Positions 1 to 7,588 are shown, counted from the first letter of the stretch. The stretch: DNA of 9,094 bases from an uncultured Polymorphobacter sp. (GCA_937871645.1 CALMPZ010000078.1:1-9094); one strand, 5' to 3'. The notes: generated by a model from the sequence alone, not told the origin. Program-made: numbers and translations.

Positions 1-7
1 ACAAGAT

Positions 8-949
8 TTGCGCGAGCGCGACCTGATCGCGCAGCTGCTGGCGCCGCTCGCTACCCACAAGGCGGCGCGCGGCCTCGCCGATGACGCCGCGGTCTGGCTG
101 CCGCCACTCGGCCGCGAACTGGTGCTGACACACGATACGCTCGCCGCCGGCGTGCATTTTCTGCAGGGTGATCCGCCGTCCGATATCGCGTGGAAGCTGC
201 TCGCTACCAACCTGTCCGACCTCGCCGCCAAGGGCGCGACACCCGCCGGCGTGCTGTTGTCGCTGGGGCTGAGCGCTGCCGAGGATGACGCGTGGCTGCG
301 CGGTTTCGTCAGCGGTCTGGCGCGCGGGCTCGAACGCTGGAACGTCGCGCTGTTCGGCGGCGATACCATTTCCGGGCTGGCGCAAGCCGTTCTCGGCCTG
401 ACCGCCATCGGTCATGTCGAGCCCGGCCTGGCGCGCGCCCGCAGCGGCGCACAGGCCGGCGACTTGCTGTGGGTCAGCGGCAGCATCGGCGACGCCGGGC
501 TCGGGCTGGCGGTGGCGCAGGGCCGTCTGCCGCACGACAAATATCTGCTGGGCCGCTTCCGTCGCCCCGAACCGCGCCTCGCGCTCGGTGCGGCGCTGTC
601 GCCCGTCGTTCACGCGATGATGGACGTGTCCGACGGCGTGCTCATCGACGCGCAGCGCATGGCGGTTGCCAGCGGTCTCGCCGTGACGGTCAATCTGGCG
701 GCGCTGCCGCTGTCTCCGGCAGCCGCCGCATTGACACCCGATGACGCTGCACGCCTCGAACGCGCCACTGCAGGTGATGACTATGAACTGCTGTTCGCCG
801 CATCGCCGCACGCTGATATCGCTGCGCTGGCGGTGCTGCACCGGCTGCCGCTGACCTGCATCGGTACGTTCGAAGCCGGCACAGGCTTGCGCGTACGCAG
901 CGCGGATGGCGTCGATTGCACGCCCGACCGGCTTGGCTGGGAGCATTGA
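8..949 (+). CDS. thiL: Thiamine-monophosphate kinase ThiL
   Basis: ThiL phosphorylates thiamine monophosphate with ATP to give thiamine diphosphate, the last step of cofactor synthesis, in the cytoplasm. Family blocks appear in order: GLADDAAVW (residues 22-30, metal/ATP-binding Asp pair), THDTLAAGVHFL (41-52), TNLSDLAAKGATP (67-79), FGGDT (116-120), DLLWVSGSIGDAG (152-164), MMDVSDGVLID (204-214) and ATAGDDYELLF (253-263). These are the conserved acidic blocks of the AIR synthase/ThiL fold. About 313 residues is normal for the family. The start used is a TTG at position 8. The frame is open to the window edge, so a start a few codons upstream cannot be excluded, although only a few residues usually precede the D-L-I helix. 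It reads toward hppA with a 118-bp gap. The identity is secure; only the start is uncertain. Confidence 0.95.
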   Translation: MRERDLIAQLLAPLATHKAARGLADDAAVWLPPLGRELVLTHDTLAAGVHFLQGDPPSDIAWKLLATNLSDLAAKGATPAGVLLSLGLSAAEDDAWLRGFVSGLARGLERWNVALFGGDTISGLAQAVLGLTAIGHVEPGLARARSGAQAGDLLWVSGSIGDAGLGLAVAQGRLPHDKYLLGRFRRPEPRLALGAALSPVVHAMMDVSDGVLIDAQRMAVASGLAVTVNLAALPLSPAAAALTPDDAARLERATAGDDYELLFAASPHADIAALAVLHRLPLTCIGTFEAGTGLRVRSADGVDCTPDRLGWEH

Positions 950-1012
950 AGCGGCAGCCAATGCGCCAAAGGGTTGCATAAGCTGTGCGCATTTGCCACA
1001 AGCCGCCGCACT

Positions 1013-1018
1013 TATAAC
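1013..1018 (+). promoter_or_regulatory. Possible -10 element for hppA
   Basis: TATAAC matches the sigma-70 -10 consensus at five of six positions and lies 50 bases before the hppA start, in the thiL-hppA gap. No good -35 sits at 16-18 bases. The nearest TTGCCA (993-998) is only 14 bases away. This is a weak, inferred call; hppA may instead be read through from thiL. Confidence 0.3.
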
Positions 1019-1054
1019 GTCTTGACCCGTGCGGCATGGCTGCATGGGCGAACT

Positions 1055-1059
1055 AGGGG
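1055..1059 (+). promoter_or_regulatory. Ribosome binding site fixing the hppA start
   Basis: AGGGG lies eight bases before the ATG at 1068. The protein from that ATG ([18 protein letters not shown]) begins with the usual first transmembrane helix of H+-pyrophosphatases. This supports 1068 over the upstream in-frame ATG at 1029. Confidence 0.65.
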
Positions 1060-1067
1060 TAATTTTC

Positions 1068-3235
1068 ATGGATATCGTACTGATATCGATTCTCTGCGGC
1101 GTCGCCGCAGTGATCTATGGTCTCATCACTTCACGCGCCATTCTTGCCGCATCGCCGGGCAACGCCCGCATGCAGGAAATCGCCAAGGCGATTCAGGAAG
1201 GCGCCGGCGCCTATCTCACCAAGCAGTACACCGCGATTGCCGTCGTCGGCGTCGTCGTGGCCGTGCTCGTCGCGCTGTTCCTGGGCACCATTCCCGCCAT
1301 CGCCTTCGTGCTCGGCGCCGTGCAGTCGGGCGCTATCGGCTTCATAGCCATGCACTGCTGGGTGTTACCGGCTTCATCGGCATGAACATCTCGGTGCGCG
1401 CCAACGTCCGCACCGCAGAGGCCGCGCGCGGCTCGCTGCAGGGTGGCCTGACCATGGCATTCCGTTCGGGCGCCGTCACCGGCATGCTGGTGGCCGGCCT
1501 CGCGCTGCTCGCCATCGCCGGTTACTTCTACGCACTGGTGTCGTCGGGCCTCGAACCGACCAGCCGCGCTGTCGTCAACGCGCTCGTCGCGCTGAGCTTC
1601 GGCGCCTCGCTTATTTCAATCTTCGCGCGTCTCGGCGGCGGTATCTTCACCAAGGCTGCCGACGTCGGCGCCGACATGGTCGGCAAGAACGAACTCGGCT
1701 TCGACGAAGATGATGACCGCAACCCCGGCGTCATCGCCGACAACGTCGGTGACAACGTCGGCGACTGCGCAGGCATGGCCGCCGACCTTTTTGAAACCTA
1801 TGTCGTCACCATCGGTGCCACCATGGTGCTGATCGCACTGCTGGTTACCGGCGCCGATGCTGCCAAGCTGATGACCTTGCCGCTGCTCGCCTGCGGCGTC
1901 TGCATCATCACCTCGATCATCGGCACCTATTTCGTCCGCCTCGGCGGCGGCTCGATCATGGGCGCGCTCTACAAGGGCCTGCTCGTCACCGGCCTGCTGT
2001 CGATCCCGGCGCTGTGGTTCGCCACCGCTGCAATTTTCCCCGACATGAACGCCGTCATCGGTGCCGATCCGGCGATTGTCGCCGCGCAGGGCCGTGAAGC
2101 GGTTACCGTCGCCGGCGTCGTCGGCGGCTTTTCGGGCCGCGAGCTGTTCTACTGCATGCTCGTCGGTCTCGGCGTCACCGCGCTGATCGTCTGGATCACC
2201 GAATACTACACCGGCACCGACTATCGCCCGGTGCAGTCGATCGCCAAGGCGTCGGATTCGGGTCACGGCACCAACGTCATCCAGGGCCTTGCGGTCTCGA
2301 TGGAATCGACAGCGCTGCCGACGCTCGTCATCGTCGTCGGCATCATCATGACCTACCAGCTCGCAGGCCTGATGGGCATTGCGTTCGCCGCGACCGCGAT
2401 GCTGGCACTCGCCGGCATGATCGTCGCGCTCGACGCGTACGGCCCGGTCACCGACAATGCCGGCGGCATTGCCGAAATGGCCGGCCTCGACGGTGAAGTG
2501 CGCCAGCGCACCGACGCGCTCGATGCGGTCGGCAACACCACCAAGGCCGTCACCAAGGGCTATGCCATCGGTTCGGCGGGTCTCGCGGCACTCGTGCTGT
2601 TCGCCACCTACACCGAAGATCTCAAGCAGTTCTTCACCGAGGTGCCGGTCGATTTCTCGCTGTCGAACCCTTATGTCGTCGTCGGGCTGCTGCTCGGCGC
2701 GCTGCTGCCGTACCTGTTCGGCGGCATGGCGATGACCGCCGTCGGCCGCACGGCTCAGGCCGTTGCGCAGGACATTCGCGCCCAGTTCCGCGAAAACCCC
2801 GGCATCGCCGATCGCAGCGTGCGTCCCGACTATGCCCGCACCGTCGGTCTGGTCACCGCCGGCGCGATCAAGGAAATGATCATCCCGTCGCTGCTGCCGG
2901 TGCTCGCGCCGATCGTCGTTTACTATGCGATCACCGCGGTTGCGGGCCAAGGCAACGGCTTTGCCGCGCTCGGTGCGTTGCTGATGGGCGTCATCATCTC
3001 GGGACTGTTCGTCGCGATCTCGATGACCTCGGGCGGCGGCGCCTGGGATAACGCCAAGAAGGTCATCGAAGTCGGTGCCTATGGCGGCAAGGGCTCGCCG
3101 GCGCATCAGGCAGCCGTTACCGGCGATACCGTCGGCGATCCGTACAAGGATACCGCCGGTCCGGCCGTCAACCCGATGATCAAGATCACCAACATTGTCG
3201 CGTTGCTGCTGCTCGCAGCACTCGCGTCGCACTGA
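1068..3235 (+). CDS. hppA: Membrane-bound proton-translocating pyrophosphatase HppA, reading frame broken near 1355
   Basis: HppA is an inner-membrane pump that hydrolyses pyrophosphate and exports protons. Two frames together encode it. The N-terminal part (1068-1385, 105 residues) carries the first helices and [12 protein letters not shown]. The rest lies in another frame, from about 1355 to 3235. The substrate loop is intact: [12 protein letters not shown] (from 1652), E-D-D-D-R-N-P and [20 protein letters not shown]. All Lys and Asp/Glu positions matching the catalytic residues of the plant enzyme are kept. [10 protein letters not shown] (Lys codon 2543-2545, Thr 2552-2554) is the signature of the K+-independent H+-pumping subfamily. 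The C-terminus [17 protein letters not shown] is normal. Removing 32 bases leaves exactly 711 codons, a typical length. An ATG at 1382 overlaps the upstream TGA, so reinitiation would give a 617-residue C-terminal part. Either the gene is damaged or the assembly has an error here; otherwise it looks under selection. Confidence 0.93.
1323..1387 (+). repeat. Imperfect 32-bp tandem duplication inside hppA
   Basis: Copy A (1323-1355) and copy B (1355-1387) match at 24 of 33 bases, at an offset of 32. Both contain GGCTTCAT followed by CATG. Copy A translates, in the upstream frame, as [11 protein letters not shown]. Copy B translates, in the downstream frame, as [11 protein letters not shown]. Both resemble the single family segment (approximately LSG..GFIGMN) that precedes SVRANVRTA. 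Because the offset is not a multiple of three, the duplication breaks the frame and brings in the TGA at 1383-1385. Confidence 0.75.
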
Positions 3236-3267
3236 TCGACACCGGCGCAAGCCGAAGGTCGCAACGA

Positions 3268-3298
3268 CCCCGCCGGACGCAAGTCCGGCGGGGTTTTT
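3268..3298 (+). terminator. Intrinsic terminator after hppA
   Basis: A perfect 11-bp GC-rich stem (CCCCGCCGGAC, 3268-3278, with GTCCGGCGGGG, 3283-3293) is closed by a GCAA tetraloop of the GNRA type and followed by TTTTT. Flanking GCAAC (3261-3265) and GTTGC (3299-3303) could extend the pairing. It starts 33 bases after the hppA stop, so the following thioesterase-like gene probably needs its own promoter. I do not see a convincing one in the 58 bases that follow. Confidence 0.9.
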
Positions 3299-3346
3299 GT
3301 TGCGTTGCTGCACGGCAGGGGTGGCAATTTGTGGCGGTTGCCCGCA

Positions 3347-3350
3347 GGAG
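3347..3350 (+). promoter_or_regulatory. Ribosome binding site fixing the thioesterase-like start
   Basis: GGAG (within GCAGGAG) is six bases before the ATG at 3357. The frame is open further upstream, but that stretch runs through the hppA stop and the terminator, so the start at 3357 is preferred. Confidence 0.65.
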
Positions 3351-3356
3351 TTGGAT

Positions 3357-4250
3357 ATGACCAGCTCCCGCCCCGCGCGCCGCCGCGCCACATCTAACGC
3401 CGACCAGCAGCGCCGCATCGCCGGCTGCGTGACGCTCGGGCTTGAATCGCACGGTGAACACGCCAGCGCCGTGTCGAGCATCGACGGCAGCTTGCCCGTG
3501 ACCCACGACGCCGATGGCCGCATGGCGCGCGGCGCCATGCTGGTGCTCGCCGATCAGGGCCTGGCGCGCGGCGTGTTCGCGGCGTTCGGCGAAGAGCAGG
3601 CGATGCTGACACTCGACCTGCGCGTCGACTGGCTGGCGCTGCCGCCGCCCGGCGCGCACGTCGAGGCGCAGGTCGAACGCGTCATTCGTCACGGCGCCAT
3701 CGTCGAAGTGCAGGGCGTACTGCGCGCCTATGCCGCCGATGCGGTCGTGCTGGTCGGCACCGCTTGCGCGCGCTTCCTGACCGGCAGTTTCCCCGGCGGC
3801 GGCGATGTCTTCGCGCATGTCGAACACAGCGATGCGGCAGCCTCGACAGCACCGGACTTCACCGCGCTGCTGGCGCTCCAGCCGGTCGACGACGGCACCG
3901 TCCTGCCGCCCAATCTGGCGCTGGTCGGCTCGCCGATGCTGCCGGCGATCCACGGCGGCTTCATCGCCGCAGCCCTCGAAACCACCAGCACCGCACTGGC
4001 CCCCGCCGAACTCGGCTGGTCACCCGTCGATGTCGAAGTCCGCTATATCCGCCCGGCCAACGCCACCGAGCCGCTGCACATCGTGCCGCGCGTCCTGCGC
4101 GCCAGCCGGCGCACCGTCATCGTCGACGCCCACGCGCTGCAAGGCGACGACCGCAAGCTCATCGCGTCAGCGCAGATGCTGTTCTACCGCCACGTCGGTG
4201 AAGCTGCCGACCTGACGACCGAGACAGTGGAATTTCCGGCACAGCGCTGA
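3357..4250 (+). CDS. Two-domain hotdog-fold protein, PaaI/acyl-CoA thioesterase-like
   Basis: This is a 297-residue cytoplasmic protein with no signal peptide or membrane helix. It appears to be two fused hotdog domains, at about residues 45-145 and 185-280. The first has RMARGAMLVLADQGLARG followed by strands up to ACARFLTG. The second has AIHGGFIAAALETT followed by VDVEVRYIRPA and a final strand ASAQMLFY. The HGG-then-acidic-helix pattern is that of PaaI-type thioesterases, which hydrolyse acyl-CoA or phenylacyl-CoA thioesters. Domain 1 keeps the helix Asp (D66) but has RG where HGG is expected. Domain 2 keeps HGG (199-201) but has Glu (E208). The substrate cannot be told from sequence; tandem hotdog acyl-CoA thioesterases are the closest comparison. 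It sits between the hppA terminator and a palindromic repeat and converges with the TetR gene, so it is probably monocistronic. The fold call is firm, but catalytic activity is inferred. Confidence 0.8.
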   Translation: MTSSRPARRRATSNADQQRRIAGCVTLGLESHGEHASAVSSIDGSLPVTHDADGRMARGAMLVLADQGLARGVFAAFGEEQAMLTLDLRVDWLALPPPGAHVEAQVERVIRHGAIVEVQGVLRAYAADAVVLVGTACARFLTGSFPGGGDVFAHVEHSDAAASTAPDFTALLALQPVDDGTVLPPNLALVGSPMLPAIHGGFIAAALETTSTALAPAELGWSPVDVEVRYIRPANATEPLHIVPRVLRASRRTVIVDAHALQGDDRKLIASAQMLFYRHVGEAADLTTETVEFPAQR

Positions 4251-4253
4251 AGA

Positions 4254-4341
4254 GCCTCCGGCGGGCAGGCCTGTGGCCTGCACCCATTTGAAGAACGCCT
4301 GACAATCGGGTGCAGGGCCTAAGGCCCTGCCCGCCGGAGGC
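4254..4341. repeat. Composite inverted repeat with a hairpin in each arm
   Basis: The left arm (4254-4285) and right arm (4308-4341) are near-perfect reverse complements. They share GCCTCCGGCGGGCAGG at the outer end and CCTGCACCC at the inner end, around a 22-base loop. Each arm is itself a small hairpin: AGGCC-TGT-GGCCT on the left and AGGGCC-TAA-GGCCCT on the right. It fills the gap between the convergent thioesterase-like and TetR genes. It could act as a transcription barrier, but there is no T-tract. A related copy lies at 7638-7673, which makes it a dispersed element rather than a dedicated terminator. Confidence 0.85.
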
Positions 4342-4383
4342 CCTTCAGTCGTTTCTGGGTGAGCGAGGTTGGTTCAATTGCGT

Positions 4384-5043
4384 TTAGCGCGGCGCAATGC
4401 CCACGCGCAGCAGCCGGTTTGCGATGGCCGCGACCTCGCCCGCCGGCTGGTCCTGCGCCCAGACACCGTAGCGCAGCCCGAGGAACACGTTCATCCCGAC
4501 GATCGCCCAGACTTCGACGTCGCCGATACCTGCGCGCACTTCGCCGCGTGCGGCGGCGGCGGTCAGGCTGGCGAGGTAGCCTGTGACGGTCGTTTCATAG
4601 TGCGCGCGCCAGCTTGCCGCGTCGACGAACTCGGCTTCGTCGAGGATGCGGTAGAGCTCCTTGTGGCTGCGCACGAATTCGAGGAACGCCGTCAGCCCGG
4701 CCAGTTCGCCGCTCAGCCGGTCGGGGGCGGCGAGGATGGTCGGCCCGACATGGTCGCGGACCTGCGCCGACATGTGGCGGACCAGCGCAGTGAACACCGC
4801 GTCCTTGGTGTCGAAATAGGTGTAGAAACTGCCGAGCGCGACGCCGGCGCGCGCGGTGATGCGGGTGATCGCGGCGTCGTGAAAGCCGCGCTCGCCGAAT
4901 TCGGCAGCGGCAGCTTCAAGAATGGCGTCACGCGTGCGGCGGCCGCGTGCGGTGCGTGGTTCCTTGGCATCGGCAACGTCGGCCACATCAGGGGCGTCCG
5001 CCGGGGCGGCAACTGTTGTTGTTGTGCCACGCTCGGCAGCCAT
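4384..5043 (-). CDS. TetR/AcrR-family transcriptional regulator
   Basis: This 219-residue protein is a DNA-binding repressor of the TetR family. After a disordered Ala/Thr/Asp-rich N-terminus (about residues 1-33) comes the TetR DNA-binding domain: TRDAILEAAAAEFGERGF (37-54), then ITRITARAGVALGSFYTYF (59-77) with the recognition helix, then DTKDAVF. The remainder is a helical ligand-binding and dimerisation domain with no clear ligand signature. The N-terminal tail before the HTH, about 33 residues, is longer than usual. The start is supported by GAGGA (complement of 5051-5055) seven bases upstream. It is divergent from a TonB-dependent receptor across 121 bp that hold an 8+8 inverted repeat, so it most likely represses that receptor and itself. 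The inducing ligand is unknown. Confidence 0.92.
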   Translation of the reverse strand: MAAERGTTTTVAAPADAPDVADVADAKEPRTARGRRTRDAILEAAAAEFGERGFHDAAITRITARAGVALGSFYTYFDTKDAVFTALVRHMSAQVRDHVGPTILAAPDRLSGELAGLTAFLEFVRSHKELYRILDEAEFVDAASWRAHYETTVTGYLASLTAAAARGEVRAGIGDVEVWAIVGMNVFLGLRYGVWAQDQPAGEVAAIANRLLRVGIAPR

Positions 5044-5064
5044 TGTCGGTTCCTCCCCAATCCC

Positions 5065-5086
5065 AAGTTGAAACCTGGTTCAACTT
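5065..5086. promoter_or_regulatory. Candidate TetR operator between the divergent genes
   Basis: AAGTTGAA (5065-5072), six spacer bases, then TTCAACTT (5079-5086) form a perfect 8-bp inverted repeat in the TetR/receptor gap. The size and symmetry suit a TetR-family dimer. TTGAAA at 5068-5073 could be a -35 for the receptor, with a weak -10 (TAAACC, 5091-5096) after a 17-base spacer. Repressor binding there would block the promoter. The palindrome is seen directly; operator function and the promoter assignment are inferred. Confidence 0.6.
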
Positions 5087-5164
5087 TCACTAAACCCGGC
5101 AGCAACAAGTCACAAGTCGCAGTGTCGCAGGCGCCAGTTTGGCCGCTTTTTGGGGAGAAGATAG

Positions 5165-7576
5165 ATGGTTTCGGCTCAGCTTTCGATTCGCAGTCTCGCG
5201 CGTAACCATACTAGACTGGCGAGCGTGGCGTTCGCCGCGCTCATGGCCGCACCGGTGCTGGCACAGGCCCAGCCCGCCGTCGTCGCCAGCCCGGTCGGCG
5301 ACTTGCAGGAGGCCCAAGCCGCCAACCCTGACGACATCATCGTCGTCGCCCGCCGCCGCGCTGAAAACATCCTGACCGTGCCGCTGTCGGTCACGGCATT
5401 CTCCGAAAGCCAGCTGATCAAGGCCGGCGCCTATGATCTCGGCGGCATCCAGGGCGCGGTGCCCAACCTCAACATCGTTCAGGGCCGCGGCTCGGCAACC
5501 TCGGCGAACATCACGATCCGCGGCATCGGCCAGCCCGACGCGCTGCAGACCTTCGATCCGGCGGTTGGCGTCTATGTCGACGGCGTCTACATGAGCCGCA
5601 TCCAGGGTGCGATGTTCAGCATGATGGACGTTGCGCAAGTCGAAGTGCTGCGCGGTCCGCAGGGCACGCTGTACGGCAAGAACACCATCGGCGGCGCGAT
5701 CAACATCATCAGCCGCAAGCCCGGCAATGACCTCAAGGTCATGGGCAGCCTCGCCTATGGCAGCTACAACCAGATTCTCGGCAACGTCTACGCCTCGGTG
5801 CCGCTGGTGCAGGACAAGCTCGCCGTCGGCATCGCCGGCACCTATGACAAGCGCGACGGCACTGTCACCGACCTCAACACCGGCGAAAAATACAACGACC
5901 GCAACATCGGCACCGGCCGCATCATCGTCCGCGCCACGCCGAACGAGCGCCTCGAAATCATGCTCAGCGGCGATTACACGCATCAGGATTCGTCGCTGAC
6001 GCTCGGCAGCAACCAGGCGCCGATCTGCCAGAACGCGCTGTTTCTGCCGGCGGGCCAGGTCAACAAGGCGTGCCAGCCGCCGCAGGGCTTCTTCGGCAAC
6101 AAGGTCATCGCCAACGCCGCCGGCCCGTGGAACCGCACCTCGGCGACCGATTTCAAGAACGGCGAAGGTCAGGAAATGACCAGCTGGGGTGTATCGGGCA
6201 CCGTCAACGCCGAGTTGAACGATATGTTCACGCTGGTGTCGATCACCGCCTACCGCGAGTTGAAGCCGCAATATTATATCGATATCGACGCGACGACGAC
6301 GCAGACCGGCAACGTCAAGGTGTTCGTCGACCAGAACCAGTTCAGCCAGGAGCTCCAGCTCAAGCTGGCGAGCGACAAGTTCGACGGCGTCTTCGGGCTC
6401 TATTACCTCAACGAAAACTTGGCATCGGATCAGGTCGCCTATGCCAATGACGTGTTCAGCCTGTTCGGCACCGTGCCCGTGACCTTCCAGCGCACCGTCC
6501 ATGACAGCCAGGACCTGAAGTCCTACGCCGCTTATGGTCAGGTGACGTGGAAGGCGACCGATACCTTCTCGGTCACCGGCGGCCTGCGCTACACCGATGA
6601 AAACAAGACCTATTACCGCACCACGACGACAACCTCGAGCCTCGCCGCGCTCAACGGCACGTTCACCTTCCCCGACAGCCTGTACACCAGCCCGGCGATG
6701 GCCGGCTTCGACCTCAACGGCATCGACAATCAGGGCTGGAGCGCGTGGACGCCGATGATCACCGCCAGCTACACCGTGGCACCGGGGCAGATGATCTATG
6801 CCACCGCATCGAAGGGCTTCAAGTCGGGCGGCTTCAACGGCCGCGCCAACAGCGCGACCGACCTCATCCAGGTTGTCGACGGCGTGCGGACGCTCGCCGT
6901 GACCTTCCAGCCGGAGTCGGCGTGGAACTTCGAAGGCGGCTACAAGGCCAACTACGCCGACGGCAAGGTGACGCTGGCGGTGTCGGGTTTCTACACCAAC
7001 TACGAGAACTTCCAGGCGCGCGTCGGTGAAACCGATGTCAACGGCTTCGGCTATCTGCCGGTCATCAACGCCGGTGCCATGCGCATCTACGGCTTCGAAA
7101 TGGAAAGCACCGTCCGGCTGATCCCGAACCTCGTGCTCACCGGCTCGCTGGGCTATCTCAACGCCGCCTACACCGAGTTCGACGACACCCGCGCCAACGG
7201 CTGCAACCCGACCGGCACCAAGATCGTCTGCGAACCCGCCTTTGCGCCGCCGATCACCGCACGACTGGCCGCCGACTATACGCTGCCCGTCGGCGTCGAC
7301 GATTCGGTGGGCTTCGGCGGCGACGTGCGGCTTGTGGGCCAGCAGTTCCTGTCGGTCGACAACCGTCGCCCGGCGCTGTGGGAACCCGGCTACACCATCC
7401 TCAACGCCTATGTCCGCTACGACGCGCCGAAGTGGTACGTCATGGGCCAGGTCCGCAACGCCACCAACGCCGTCTACAAGACCGACGCGCAGGAATTCTC
7501 GTCGGTCAGCAACATCCAGACGGCGTACTGGGGCGACCCGCGCACCTTCCTCGGCACTATCGGCTTCCGCTTCTAG
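5165..7576 (+). CDS. TonB-dependent outer-membrane receptor
   Basis: This 803-residue outer-membrane beta-barrel takes up a ligand using energy from TonB-ExbB-ExbD. Residues 1-35 are a signal peptide with an N-terminal Arg-rich stretch, hydrophobic LASVAFAALMAAPVL and a likely AQA cleavage site. A TonB box-like segment DDIIVVA (56-62) follows. The plug domain (about 65-185) contains VPLSVTAFS, NITIRGIGQP, VGVYVDGVYM and VEVLRGPQGTLYGKNTIGGAIN. The barrel ends in FLGTIGFRF with the C-terminal Phe recognised for membrane assembly. Two Cys pairs, PICQ/ACQP near 283-300 and GCNP/VCEP near 679-690, probably close extracellular loops by disulfide. The start is supported by GGAG (5154-5157) seven bases upstream. 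The ligand is not identifiable. Control by a divergent TetR, rather than a FecI/FecR pair or a Fur box that I can see, argues for an organic substrate rather than simple iron limitation, but this is inference. Confidence 0.95.
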   Translation: MVSAQLSIRSLARNHTRLASVAFAALMAAPVLAQAQPAVVASPVGDLQEAQAANPDDIIVVARRRAENILTVPLSVTAFSESQLIKAGAYDLGGIQGAVPNLNIVQGRGSATSANITIRGIGQPDALQTFDPAVGVYVDGVYMSRIQGAMFSMMDVAQVEVLRGPQGTLYGKNTIGGAINIISRKPGNDLKVMGSLAYGSYNQILGNVYASVPLVQDKLAVGIAGTYDKRDGTVTDLNTGEKYNDRNIGTGRIIVRATPNERLEIMLSGDYTHQDSSLTLGSNQAPICQNALFLPAGQVNKACQPPQGFFGNKVIANAAGPWNRTSATDFKNGEGQEMTSWGVSGTVNAELNDMFTLVSITAYRELKPQYYIDIDATTTQTGNVKVFVDQNQFSQELQLKLASDKFDGVFGLYYLNENLASDQVAYANDVFSLFGTVPVTFQRTVHDSQDLKSYAAYGQVTWKATDTFSVTGGLRYTDENKTYYRTTTTTSSLAALNGTFTFPDSLYTSPAMAGFDLNGIDNQGWSAWTPMITASYTVAPGQMIYATASKGFKSGGFNGRANSATDLIQVVDGVRTLAVTFQPESAWNFEGGYKANYADGKVTLAVSGFYTNYENFQARVGETDVNGFGYLPVINAGAMRIYGFEMESTVRLIPNLVLTGSLGYLNAAYTEFDDTRANGCNPTGTKIVCEPAFAPPITARLAADYTLPVGVDDSVGFGGDVRLVGQQFLSVDNRRPALWEPGYTILNAYVRYDAPKWYVMGQVRNATNAVYKTDAQEFSSVSNIQTAYWGDPRTFLGTIGFRF

Positions 7577-7588
7577 TCGCGCCGACAC

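Noticed and set aside
974..1067. A longer hppA start at 974 or 1029
   Set aside because: The 974 start is in the frame of the C-terminal part, and its first roughly 125 residues look like out-of-frame Arg-rich sequence. The 1029 start lacks a good RBS and precedes the natural first helix. The ATG at 1068 has AGGGG at proper spacing.
1345..1390. Programmed ribosomal frameshifting in hppA
   Set aside because: I see no slippery heptamer, and I know of no frameshifting in this family. A shift would also leave a duplicated segment of about 11 residues in a membrane helix. Duplication or assembly error explains it better.
8..3235. A functional thiamine-pyrophosphate system linking thiL to hppA
   Set aside because: ThiL uses ATP and releases ADP, not pyrophosphate, so the adjacency gives no direct metabolic link. 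The pair is better read as ordinary neighbouring housekeeping genes.
1616..3538. A minus-strand open frame of about 640 codons opposite hppA and the thioesterase-like gene start
   Set aside because: It runs through a terminator and across two real genes. The composition is Arg/Asp/Gly-rich with no motif, so it is a shadow frame.
4254..4341. CRISPR array or riboswitch
   Set aside because: There are only two inverted arms rather than direct repeats with spacers, and the element sits downstream of two convergent genes, which is not a riboswitch position.
5090..7588. A minus-strand open frame of about 832 codons opposite the TonB receptor
   Set aside because: It is an antisense shadow caused by high GC codon bias. 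Its translation is Arg/Ala/Asp/Val-rich low-complexity sequence with no recognisable domain, while the plus strand encodes a complete receptor with signal peptide, plug and barrel.
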